Position numbers and translations under genes: made by a program. Below the pieces are notes generated by a model. It made no database searches and was not told the DNA's origin. It saw only the letters and a program-made list of their open reading frames with translations. A stretch of DNA of 64,000 nucleotides from Metopolophium dirhodum. Lineage: Eukaryota; Arthropoda; Insecta; Hemiptera; Aphididae. This document shows, piece by piece, positions 11,857 through 20,777 of the stretch (its first letter is position 1; the number at the start of each line of letters is the position of its first letter). The stretch spans positions 63,749,266 through 63,813,265 of the forward strand of contig NC_083560.1 in the NCBI RefSeq assembly GCF_019925205.1. Direction: 5' to 3'.

Positions 11857-13273
11857 CCGAACCGGGTTTGTGGGACGTCCTGGTCAGACCGGCCATCTCG
11901 CACGCCAGACAGCGATCTTTCTCGGCCTTGCAATCCCTCATCGCGTGGCCGACCTCGCCGCATCTCCAACAGGCTCCCGTCCTGTCTTCAGCCGTGCAGT
12001 TCCTCGCGTTATGGCCGAAGGCCTGGCACCTGAAGCACCTCTCCGGGGGGAGGGTCCTTGGCCGGACGCGGCACATTGTCCATCCGACGGGGACCCTGGA
12101 AATTATGGACGCAGCATACCGGCTCATCTTCGCCGTCGCGACCTGCTGCCCAGCTCGAACCGGCCATATCCTGACGTCGCAGATCGACTCGCGTTCGGCT
12201 GCCGCCGCTGCGTCGTTCTCGCCAGGGATAGCAGCACGGAGGGCTTCGAGCACCTCGGCTGCGGTGGACACAGCGTCCAGGTCCAGGACCTCCACCTCGA
12301 CCTGGACGCCAAGTTGGGACACTCTCCCAACAGAGTCCCCGAGCTTAGTGCCGAGTGCCTCGGCAATCGTCTTGGCAGCTGCAGCGGATTTCGCCCCCTT
12401 GGCCAGTTCCAGCAGTAGGGCGCCGTCGCGGGTTTCGCGCATCGTGACGCTCGCGCCCAGCTCTTGTGCGGTGAGCCCGCAGGAGCGGACCGAGCGCACG
12501 GTGTCCGCGAAGGTCTTACCGTCTCCGGGCTTTATCAGTATGGCGGGCGGTTTCTTGGCGACGCTGGTGAGCCTCGTGGGCGCCTTGGGAGCGGGCGGGC
12601 TGGGTTCGGGTGCCGTGGTTTTCCTTGGTCTTCTCCGTCTTCTTACGGCGTTGGCCCAGGTGCCCGCGGCGTCCGTTTCCATCGCGGTTTCGTCCTCGGT
12701 CTCTGTGATGTTGATGTTGCATTGGGCGGGGACGGCGGGGTTCCGGGCGGGTCTGCGCCTGGAGGCCGCCTTCGCCGCGATGGTCTTGTCGCTGTCCCAC
12801 CAGCTCGGCGTTAGGATGGTGTCGGTAGACGCGTCGGCCATGGTTCTGGCTGGCTGGCTGGTCGGTTCGCCCCTGTGTTGCTTCAACGCTGGCGATGCTG
12901 GGGGGGAGGAGAACAGGCGTCCCTTCTTGGTCAGCACCTTGCTGAGGCATTCCAGCCTGCGTTTCATTAGTTCTAGCATCCTGCTCGCGTTGATACCTTT
13001 GTTTTCGGGGTCGGACTTGGCGTCCCTGATGCCCCTGACGGCCGTCTGGAGGTTCGATCGGACGAGCTGGAGCGAGGCTTCCATCTCGCCGACTGATGTG
13101 TCTCCTGGGGCTTCGTTTTTCCTCTTTTGCTGCTGGGCGGCTGCCTTCTGCTGAGCTGCCTGCAGACTCCTGGCCATGACCTCGAGGACGGTCGATTGGG
13201 GCTGGGGGCTGCTCTGATCGCTCTGGTAGTCCATCAGGTCGTCCTGGTAGGGGGTTTGGCCGGGTCCTGACAT
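11804..13273 (-). CDS. R1-clade retrotransposon ORF1, Gag-like RNA-binding protein
   Basis: A 489-residue frame. The N-terminus is rich in Q, A and K (a possible short coil around residues 33-50) and the middle is basic and proline-rich. Three zinc knuckles lie at the C-terminus: C413-x2-C-x4-H-x4-C426, C435-x2-C-x4-H-x4-C448, and a less regular C/H cluster at 455-475. This is the arrangement of R1/TRAS/SART ORF1 proteins, which form RNPs with the element RNA; in the family they help target telomeres. The frame ends with TAA at 11806-11804, overlapping the likely ORF2 start. The antisense of this gene also carries a long open frame (11868-13154), which I take as a GC-rich shadow. Confidence 0.9.
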   Translation of the reverse strand: MSGPGQTPYQDDLMDYQSDQSSPQPQSTVLEVMARSLQAAQQKAAAQQQKRKNEAPGDTSVGEMEASLQLVRSNLQTAVRGIRDAKSDPENKGINASRMLELMKRRLECLSKVLTKKGRLFSSPPASPALKQHRGEPTSQPARTMADASTDTILTPSWWDSDKTIAAKAASRRRPARNPAVPAQCNINITETEDETAMETDAAGTWANAVRRRRRPRKTTAPEPSPPAPKAPTRLTSVAKKPPAILIKPGDGKTFADTVRSVRSCGLTAQELGASVTMRETRDGALLLELAKGAKSAAAAKTIAEALGTKLGDSVGRVSQLGVQVEVEVLDLDAVSTAAEVLEALRAAIPGENDAAAAAERESICDVRIWPVRAGQQVATAKMSRYAASIISRVPVGWTMCRVRPRTLPPERCFRCQAFGHNARNCTAEDRTGACWRCGEVGHAMRDCKAEKDRCLACEMAGLTRTSHKPGSGACAARRQVAGSTHRDG

Positions 13274-14020
13274 GGTTCCGGGCCGCGGCCCCGGAGGGGG
13301 GGTGTTGACCCTGTTCGCGGGTGCTCCCGAATCCCGCGAAATTTGGCAAGCGGGGTCCTAGGGGGGTCCCTGGCGGGTTCGCCGAGTTTTGGCGGGATCG
13401 AGCTGTTGGTTCCGGAGATCCCTTCGGATCCCTTGGAAGGGTCGCCCGACGCGGGCGGCGGAGGGGGACTTGTAGGGGTTCAAAAACGAAAGTCCTTCGT
13501 GAAGAAACGGATTCTCTAGCACGAAGGGCCGCGGAGTTATACTTAACCCAAAAAAAAGAAGCGGGGGGGTAACTTTCAGTATGTAGTGTAGGGAGGTCCC
13601 CACTACAGTACCGTGTCGTCCGCGCTTCTTTCTAATGGGTCCTCGTGGAGATATGGGCACTCAAGCAAATGCCCGCACGCGCAGGAGCGCGTCGCGGTCG
13701 CGGCCGCTGTTGGCCGGGCGGCGCGTGGTGCGGGAATACGTTGTCGTGCGGAAAGCACGTGTGCGGAGTATTAAGGTTAGTACTCACCACGATCCGGCGG
13801 CCAGCAAAACCTAATGGCGAAACTGTGCCGAGAGACCCACGGGGGTTATGATTATCAGGCCGACTCAAAAACGACACCGACCTGTAACGCGAACTTGTTA
13901 TATAGTTAATCGGACAAAACACAACTTGACTGGTTTAAATCGGCCTTAGCCGAAGCAAACAAAATGCTGCCACTGGGGGCGTGCCTCGGAGCGACGGTCG
14001 TGAACACACGTGTGCGTGGT
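13274..14020 (-). other. 5' UTR of the R1-clade element
   Basis: A GC-rich leader upstream of ORF1. It contains a short hairpin candidate, TGTAGTG at 13582-13588 pairing with CACTACA at 13601-13607, with an inner GGG/CCC. Any promoter for the element would be expected here or in the repeats upstream. No coding frame is convincing. Confidence 0.55.
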
Positions 14021-14152
14021 GAACGACCGGCGCGCTAACTGATGAACGACCGGCGCGCTAACTGATGAACGACCGGCGCGCTAACTGATGAACGACCGGC
14101 GCGCTAACTGATGAACGACCGGCGCGCTAACTGAAACCGGCGCGCTAACTGA
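14021..14152. repeat. 23-bp tandem repeats at the 5' end of the R1-clade element
   Basis: Units start at 14021, 14044, 14067, 14090 and 14113, nearly identical (GACCGGCGCGCTAACTGAT core), followed by a shortened sixth copy at 14135-14152. Each holds the palindrome GCGCGC. The array ends where the (CCTAA)n tract begins, so it is the extreme 5' end of the element. Tandem 5' repeats in other non-LTR elements can act as promoters or arise by template jumping; which applies here is unknown. Confidence 0.9.
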
Positions 14153-14175
14153 CCTAACCTAACCTAACCTAACCT
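14153..14175. repeat. telomeric repeat tract (CCTAA)n, right
   Basis: About 4.5 CCTAA units between the 23-bp repeats and the truncated LINE endonuclease frame. With the tract at 8108-8163 it brackets the R1-clade element. Confidence 0.95.
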
Positions 14176-14991
14176 TTAGGAAGGAGATTATTTTTGAATA
14201 GGCAGACTTGCGAAAGTCAAAAAATTTATGGGAGTTATTTACAAAGGGTGTATGAGGGATGGTTAAAAGTGAAATCTCTAAAGCTGGGTGAAAGGAATCA
14301 CAGGGAACGAGATGGTTCAGACTCTTTTCAACAGAGATATTTGCAATATTTGAAAATATTAGGTCGAGTGTAGATTGAGATGAGTTGAGGACAGAGTTAT
14401 GCTGGAAAAAGTTAAAGGAAGCGAAGGTTTCAGGAACACAGGAGCCAGAAGAACTAGAGGTCGAAGATAAAGTTAGTCCATCAGAGTCGTTTGACCAAGA
14501 TAATCCAGGTAGATTATAGTCGCCATAGAATAAATATGTATAGGTAGGGTTCGCATTTATTATGGATTCAACCGTTTCCATGTGAGACTCATATAGGAGA
14601 GAGGGACTAGGCGGAATATATACACTAGATACAACATAATTAGTGTTCTTATAGCGGAACCCTATAAAGAGGTCTTCTACAGAATTATTAGAGACAGTTA
14701 TTGGGTAAGATATGATATCTTTCCGAATAGCAATGAGAACCCCACCGCCCCTTTTTAGGTTACTCGTAAAGTTACTTCTATCACATCTATATACAAAATA
14801 GTTAGTTAATCCTAATTCACTAGAAGATATATTACAATGTAACCATGTTTCGGTTAAAGAAATAGATATAAAATTAAAGCTAGATACAATATTACAAATA
14901 ACATTGCGTAGTTTGGTTCTTAAGCCTCTGCAATTCTGGTAGAAACCAAAAGATTCAGAGAGGGCGTTGACAGTGGATGTGTTTAAGCGGC
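14159..14991 (-). pseudogene. LINE ORF2, endonuclease domain only (truncated)
   Basis: Reading from about 14991 on the minus strand the frame stays open. It shows the APE-type endonuclease of CR1/Jockey-superfamily LINEs: FGFYQNCRGLRTKL, SLTETWL, RGGGVLIAI, VYIPP, YGDYNLPGLSW and LDLIFSN. It overlaps the end of ORF1 in a different frame. After KIISFLKV the frame runs straight into (GGTTA)n at 14175 and stops within the repeat, so the RT and C-terminus are missing. The retained endonuclease is undamaged, which suggests a recent break. A start codon for ORF2 was not fixed. Confidence 0.8.
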
Positions 14992-16020
14992 TAGTTGACT
15001 GGTGGGAGGGAGACGCCCTCTGGTGTGGTTTTTTGAGACGGAAGAGATGATTTGTGGAATTCCGTTGATGTAGTTTATGGATAAGTTTATTTCCCCGTTT
15101 TGTTTGCGATGATCCAGCTCTTCGTGAAGTTTACGTAGTAACTTACGTTCGAGTTTCGATTTATCTCGAACAAATTTGATGCCAGGGGGAAGATTAACAT
15201 GACTCTTTCTAGCTTCCCTAAGCGAAGACAGAAGGCATGCTGCTTCTGCCTTAGATTTAAAGATGATTTTTAAAGGACGAGGGGTGTTGGTGACATTTTT
15301 TCCGAGCCCGAATAGTTTAGCGTCAGTGGGGATGTTGAATGAAAGATTGGAGAAGACATCAGAGACGGATTTCATGTCATCAGCAATTCTACCTTGAGGC
15401 GTGCGTGAAGTGGATTCAGTGAAACCATAGGCAATTACATTAGAACTACATTTATCACGTTCAGAGAGTTCTTGGATGAGTTCAAATAGAGGGGGTTGAG
15501 GGAGAACGTACTTGGTGTAGATTCTAGTAGGTGTATTTTGCTTTTCAAAGCAGTTAGTTCAGCTCGAAGATTTGAGTTTTCTGTTTTCAGATCGGATATT
15601 TGATTTGAAATGTTACCAAGGTTTGACTTGAGTTCTTTAAACTGAGCAGATTGATGAGCACTGGTTTGCTGATTTAATTTTAGAAGTTGCTGGTGAGATG
15701 ATTCCAATTTAGCAATGGCTTTGAGAATATCATCAGATTGAGAAGACAACGATGCACTCCGGGTGTTCGGTTTGTTCCTAGTACGCGTAAAGGAGAGAGG
15801 AGAGATGTTTGTTTTCTGCGGCATAATGAATAGCGCCGTAAATAGAAAATAGACTGCAACCAAAGATACACTGGAGGAAAGTAGGTGGCAGTACGAGAAC
15901 GGCTGCGAATATTAGGAAAAAACTCCTCCACGCGTACTCGAGAGACAAAACTAGCGCACATGAAAACACTGTTAGAAAAGGTCACTGATAACGGAGCGAG
16001 GCAGTAGCGCACGTCCGTTT
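14176..16020 (-). mobile_element. 5' half of a CR1/Jockey-type LINE
   Basis: Contains a 5' UTR (about 16020-15825), ORF1 and the endonuclease part of ORF2. GC content is higher than the flanks, and the right border lies near 16012-16040, where a family A repeat fragment begins. The RT half is absent here. A LINE 3' tail in the same orientation lies beyond the R1-clade insertion at 7985-8107. Confidence 0.75.
14983..15824 (-). pseudogene. LINE ORF1 (coiled coil and RRM-like), one frameshift
   Basis: From ATG at 15824 (MPQKTNISPLSF) a Ser/Gln-rich head leads into a coiled coil (heptads LKSNLGNISNQISDLKTEN, LRAELTALKSKIHLLES). A one-base loss in the five-G run at 15491-15495 shifts the frame. 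The next frame continues LFELIQELSERDKC, VIAYGFTES, PRPLKIIFKS and ERKLLRKLHEELDHRKQNGE to TAA at 14985-14983. Coiled coil, RRM-like fold and basic C-terminal domain are typical of nucleic-acid-chaperone ORF1 proteins of CR1/L1-type LINEs. The lesion sits in a homopolymer, so a sequencing error is possible. Confidence 0.8.
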
Positions 16021-16041
16021 ATTAACAATGATAGAACTGTA

Positions 16042-16500
16042 CTGAACGGTTAGCTTCGATTTTTTCAACAGTACCTATCTTCTTCGATGGGAAAATGAAT
16101 CTAGTTTGTGCATTAGGGAGGTAAAAATTTAAAATTCCCAATAGTTTTCAAAAGCGCCAGAAGAAAATATATGAAAATTAAGGAAAAACGGAAATTTTGT
16201 TCAAAATTAGTTTTTAACTAAATCAAATTTGGTTTTTGGTGTAACTCTAAAACAGATGACCGTATATAAATGAAAATATCACCGATTGTTTGTACTAGAA
16301 TTTTCTATATAAGATAAAATATTTTGATTTATTTTGAACTGTTTACGGACATTTTCAGTATCCGATTTTTTTGGTTTTTTTTTTTCTATGAATGTCGATA
16401 AAATTGTATTTGTTGGGTAAATAAGCTGGAAAAGTTATTACAAGGTTTCTAATATATTTAAATTTTTTAAATGTAGATACCTATTCTTAATCACATAAAA
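16042..16500 (+). repeat. dispersed repeat family A, internal fragment
   Basis: Similar in order and wording to 19590-20050. Both have a gap-prone TTCAACAGTA start, GTGAATCTAGTT-like text, TTAAGGAAAAACGG and TTTGGTTTTTGGT. They also share TTTCTATG.ATGTC.ATAAAA and GTTGGGTAAA.AAGC. Neither family end is present. Confidence 0.65.
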
Positions 16501-16533
16501 TTCAATCAAATCTTCGGTTTTGCGGTCTTGCCA

Positions 16534-16613
16534 ATATATCCATTCGCCGATATATTCGTTCGCCGATGCGTCCATTCGTTGATATAACCGTTCGCCGGTA
16601 TATCCGTTCACCG
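16534..16613. repeat. 16-bp minisatellite, five copies
   Basis: Five 16-bp units, consensus ATATATCCGTTCGCCG with several substitutions per unit. The core TTCGCCG recurs every 16 bases. The period is not a multiple of three. It lies in AT-rich DNA, so the CG content stands out. Confidence 0.85.
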
Positions 16614-17466
16614 AAAAAAATTCGACAAAATGTCTTTTGCCGAAATGGATTTCGCTAAATTGACTTGTTATCCCTTAAAAAAGGGCATACGTTTTTGTTT
16701 TTTTGGCAAATACACAGGTTTTGCCATTAATAATAGGTATTAAACTGAATGAAATCTCTTTTCTAATTTCTATTGCATAATATCAATATATTATGATCAT
16801 TATACTCGTGTAGCCTTGTAAGTTTCGTGGTGACTATGATTCATATTCTCTATGTCTGATCATTCTATCACGGAAAAAACAATGTGGTTATAGTTACCAT
16901 TTAAATGGTTGATTTGACCATTTCCAATGGTAGGTATAGGCACTACCATATTATAACATAGTTCATAGTACCAAACACATTTTGTTGTTATGATAAGTTA
17001 ATGTAACCTAAAATTGTCTAAACTTAAATTTAATTGTTAATAAATGGTAATCTATGTATTTCCAACTACATTATAAGGTAATGGTAACAACTATCTTATT
17101 GTTTGTAATAACCTTTAGAAAATTGTTTTAAAAGCAACTAGAAGGAGGTTAATATATTATATATTATATATATATAGGTAAAATATATTTAATATATACA
17201 TATATTTTCATATGAATATATATGAATAAATAAATGGATACAAACTATAGTAAATAACATTTTTAATAGGTACATTTTTATATATAGATAAAAAACAATT
17301 TAAAATACATTTTATACATTAATTAGACATCAATAAAAGTTACAATATAAATATAATATGAATATTTTTATCATAATACTACTGAATTTTCATGCATCAA
17401 CATAGAAGTTAACTTGATATAAAAAAAATGTTGAAATTAACATATTGTGTTTGAAATATTAGCATT
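16614..17466. other. AT-rich DNA downstream of the SAM gene
   Basis: No gene seen. It contains a near-palindrome, ACCATTTAAATGGT, at about 16898 and TATA-rich runs near 17155-17225. Confidence 0.5.
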
Positions 17467-18223
17467 TTATTTTTTAGTTAAAAGTGTTAAAAGTTCTAAT
17501 TTCTTAACCTTTCTTGATACAATATAGAATTAAGTGTAAGATACAGATGTGCAATATAATATAACTCATGAAAACATAAAAAAATTATAATTACTTGAGC
17601 ATTAGATGATAACTTTGATTTTAATTCATTAATTCTCTTTAATATTTTGGAACGATGTCCAACAGGAAGACAAAGCTCACGTACCATAGATTCACTTAAA
17701 CTTAAGAAATCTTCTTCTTCCACTCCTTGATCTTAACAAAAAAAAAATATGATACTATCATAGTAGAAATTCAATGAAAAACATAAATTCGTTAGCTTTA
17801 AAACTAAAAATATTACTAACCTATTTCTTTCAATGATAAGTCAAAATATGAATGCTATACTAAAAATGTTTTAGAACTTATATTAGGTAGGTATTATATG
17901 AATTATAAAAATAATTAAACAAAATACTAGAATAGAAATTATAATATACAACTGTATGTAGCAAGCTTTAACATAATATTAGGTTAAGTTAGGAGTTTAG
18001 TTAGTACTTAGTACGCCATGATGGTGTGTGCAAACAAAGGCACCTTAATCGTATCGTACGCGCGGCTAAGAAGCGAATAACGTTTGACTGGTCTAAGAAA
18101 AATCTATATAAATGTAAGATTATTATCCATATTATTAATTTTAAGATACTTACTTGTAAATTCTTGTACAATATCTTCTGGAATCTTCAGTTCGTTTAGG
18201 TTTTTTAAAACATAATCGTCCAT
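17467..18223 (-). CDS. small spliced SAM-domain protein gene
   Basis: Exon 1 is 18223-18154 (ATG; MDDYVLKNLNELKIPEDIVQ), ending in a consensus donor GTAAGT. Exon 2 is 17731-17595, after a T-rich tract ending TTAAG. Splicing (phase 1) joins ...EFTNQGVEEEDFLSL to SESMVRELCLPVGHRSKILK and RINELK. The five-helix SAM pattern is clear, with the hydrophobic LCLPVGHR..ILKRI helix-5 region typical of SAM_1. SAM domains mediate protein-protein or RNA contacts. Exon 2 ends at a GTAATT donor, phase 0. A possible last exon at 17502-17467 encodes KLELLTLLTKK and a stop overlapping AATAAA, giving about 80 residues; this exon is uncertain. If it is wrong, the SAM domain heads a longer protein with exons I did not find. 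Confidence 0.7.
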
Positions 18224-18345
18224 TATTAAAATAAACAGAGACGCCTTGATAATAAAGTCTGTATTATCAGTACGACACTACTGCGACTTGCAAGAGAACG
18301 CCGCTGGTTATGCGCATGCACGCACCTGCCGTGAATCAATCGTTG
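18224..18345 (-). promoter_or_regulatory. likely promoter/5' UTR of the SAM gene
   Basis: This GC-richer stretch directly upstream of the ATG contains TGCGCATGCACG at 18311-18322, close to the palindromic NRF-1 type site (GCGCATGCGC) found in CpG-type promoters. No TATA box is evident. The function is inferred. Confidence 0.35.
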
Positions 18346-18742
18346 TGCGGCCTAGGTGGGTTTTTTTAATATAAATCTATTTTTAGACATACTTATAAAA
18401 TTTTATTCATATTATTGTTCTTACAACCATTTAAAAGGTAGACAGGACCTATTGAAATAGTTAAAACAATATTTAACCACACACTGTGGTTGTAAATACC
18501 GTTCACTGTAAAATACATATTATTAATAATTTAAGACCAACAAAAGACTTTTGGTACTGTCAACTAAGCGTTTTAGTAAAGGTAACCGTCCATACAGTTT
18601 GGCCAACTGAAACAAATACAACAATTTACTATAACCAAATTATTTTTTCCTTGTACCATCATGGCGTTGTGAAGTCTAACGATGAAAATGGGCCCAATAG
18701 TAAAAATACGCAGTAGGTCCACTGGAAAAATCCCGGTTTCCC
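18346..18742. other. AT-rich spacer
   Basis: No gene seen. A 76-residue open frame at 18486-18716 has no recognisable domain. Confidence 0.4.
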
Positions 18743-18759
18743 TATAGACCTATCCGACC

Positions 18760-19077
18760 ATTCTATAATACGATATTAAAATCGAACGTGTCCTGACTGA
18801 CTCACTGACTGATCATCGTAGAGCCCTAATAATAATAGCTTTAGGGTTGCAATTTTCACGGATCTATCGTACCACCTTGTAAGTGTGCACTAAGAAACCA
18901 TCTAGGAAATTTGCATTTTAAAATGATGCACAGGTATTTTGAGATTCAAGATGAACGATGAAATTGTTTAAATTTTGAACACCATAATATACCGAATATT
19001 AAATAACGAATTAAACAAAGTTTGAAACATATAGAGGTGATAATTTTAAAGGGCTACGAAGTGCACGGGATCAGCTA
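18760..19077 (+). mobile_element. non-autonomous Helitron-like element
   Basis: Near the start is GACTGACTCACTGACTGATC. The end is GGGCTACGAAGTGCACGGGATCAGCTAGT (19050-19078, shown here in two parts: GGGCTACGAAGTGCAC and GGGATCAGCTAGT). The terminal CTAG followed by T and the GTGCAC palindrome upstream fit a Helitron 3' end. Matching ends occur inverted at 5437 and 36651. Confidence 0.45.
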
Positions 19078-19475
19078 GTATATAATATTTATATATATAT
19101 ATCATATTTGATATTATATATATTAGTCTAGACAATTTTATCATGGGGAAAAAAACGACGGTCACATAATAAATGAACAAATATTATATTTTGTCACGCC
19201 TGCACAGAAAGTTTGGTTTTTGATAGCAGTTGAAGCGTTAGAAAGCGTCTTTTTTCCATCCGGCGGGCGGTAAAGTGGGAATCCCTAATAGTGCCGGGTG
19301 GTAAAGTTGATGTATGTGTATTAATTACCTAATAATTAATAAAATAAGAAGCATAGATAAAATATGATTACGTGCAATCTCAAACTTATTATGATATAAT
19401 TTAATAATTCGTTACCTAACCGATTTTTTTAGATATGAGATGAATCATATAAAACCTAGGTTGTAAATTCATTTT
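19078..19475. other. AT-rich spacer
   Basis: No gene seen. A GC-richer patch at 19255-19310 has the doubled phrase GG(C/T)GG..GGTAAAGT but no recognisable function. Confidence 0.4.
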
Positions 19476-20777
19476 AGATTCTGAGCGAAGCGATGAATGT
19501 ATTCATTTAACAATGATGTGTGTTTTTTTTTATTTTTGTGTCTGTCATCACCTTTTAGGACAGTAAAAATGCTTGGATTTTCTTCAACAGTAAATTTTCT
19601 GATAAGAAAGTGAATCTAGTTGGTACTTTGGGGGGGTCAAAAATAAAAATTTCCCAGTAATTTACAAAAGCACCGTGAAAAACAAAAGAAAAATTAAGGA
19701 AAAACGGGAATTTTTACGCAAAATCTGTTTTTGAGAAAATCGATTTTGGTTTTTGGTTTAACTCTAAAACAAATGAACATATACACTATACATATATACA
19801 TGAAATTTCTCTGGTTGTTTATGTTTACATTTTGTCTACACGATAAAGTTTAAAAAAAATTTTGATTTGTTTTGAACTCTTTAGGAACATTTTCAGTTTC
19901 AATTTTATTAGTATATTTTTCTATGGATGTCAATAAAACTTTTTTTGTTGGGTAAAAAAGCTTCAAAATTTAATACAAGGCTCCTACTATATTGTTACAA
20001 TTATATTTGAAAAATATTAAAAATCCTTAGTCACAGTTTTTATTTATAAGCATTTAAAGTTTAAATCTTGACAAAATAAATTTTTATGAGCGTTTGAAAT
20101 TCATATTTTTACCACATTTGATATTCACTCGATTTCTCATGTAACGATTTTCATATTTTCTTGTAATTAAAAAACGTATGAATGTAGATAGTTTAAAATT
20201 TCACTGAATGTTTATATTAGCATTTTCTAAACATCATAAAATTTTGAAAATAATTTGACTCTTTTTGAGCTTTTTCCAACCATTTCAAATTTTAATTATT
20301 TTAGTTTTTTTTGGTATGAATATCAATAAAATTTTATTTGGTGGGTGAAAAAGCGTGAAAATTTAATGCAAGGCTCCTGATATATTGTTACAATATCTGT
20401 TGAAAAATCTTAAAAATACATTGGCACAATTTTTTTAATAAGCATTTAAAGTTCAAATTTTGACAACATTTATCAAATTTATAATTTAATAATTATTTTG
20501 TAATTATAAATTTATAAAATGTTCAACTTTTATAGCTAAGGCTTGAAAATTGAAAACAAGGCTCCACGTAAATAGTTTATATATAAATTACTTTATTTAC
20601 AATAATATCATCAAATATACTTGGTGATATCATAGGCTGACTGACCGTTTTTGCTTAGAATCGTTTTTCTTATACTGATATTATATCATTGAATTCAAAT
20701 TTAACACAATCCATTGCAGTGACCCACTTGTAACCTACTGTACAGCAGAGCGACATCCACTTACCCACCTTTTTTTA
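19476..20777 (+). repeat. dispersed repeat family A, longest copy
   Basis: Starts AGATTCTGAGCGAAGCGATG and ends with CCACTTGTAACCTACTGTAC, AGCAGAGCGACATCCAC and TTACCCACC. The interior of about 1.3 kb has no coding frame but contains two related halves: the phrases TTTCTATGGATGTCAATAAA and GGTATGAATATCAATAAAAT, each followed by GGGT(A/G)AA(A)AAGC and (A/T)GCAAGGCTCCT. It therefore looks internally duplicated. Matching copies are at 5669-6297, 16042-16500 (part) and 23430-24850 (inverted). The mechanism class is unknown. Confidence 0.8.

Larger units (their letters stand above)
8164..14152 (-). mobile_element. complete TRAS/SART-like R1-clade non-LTR retrotransposon
   Basis: A GC-rich element of about 6 kb in AT-rich DNA. 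On the minus strand its parts are: a 5' block of 23-bp tandem repeats (14152-14021), a 5' UTR of about 0.75 kb, ORF1 (13273-11804), ORF2 (EN-RT, from 11811 or 11856 to 8626), a 3' UTR and a 28-base poly(A) tail (8191-8164). (TTAGG)n abuts both ends. Family knowledge: R1-clade TRAS and SART elements carry an APE-type endonuclease that nicks telomeric repeats, and the flanks here fit that. Both ORFs are uninterrupted, so the copy could be young. The split into TRAS or SART is not settled by eye. Confidence 0.9.

Noticed and set aside
11868..13154. 428-codon open frame antisense to ORF1 of the R1-clade element
   Set aside because: In GC-rich DNA stop codons are rare on the reverse strand. The frame has no domain and mirrors a well-supported Gag-like gene.
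12516..13349. 277-codon minus-strand frame overlapping ORF1
   Set aside because: Very Arg/Pro/Gln-rich composition in an alternative frame of a real gene; no motif.
14021..14152. CRISPR array
   Set aside because: The 23-bp units are contiguous with no unique spacers, and the setting is a eukaryotic retroelement end.
14021..14152. Hammerhead ribozyme (CTGATGA core in the repeats, GAAA at 14133)
   Set aside because: The DNA between CTGATGA and GAAA cannot form the required stem II, and no flanking stems I and III were found.
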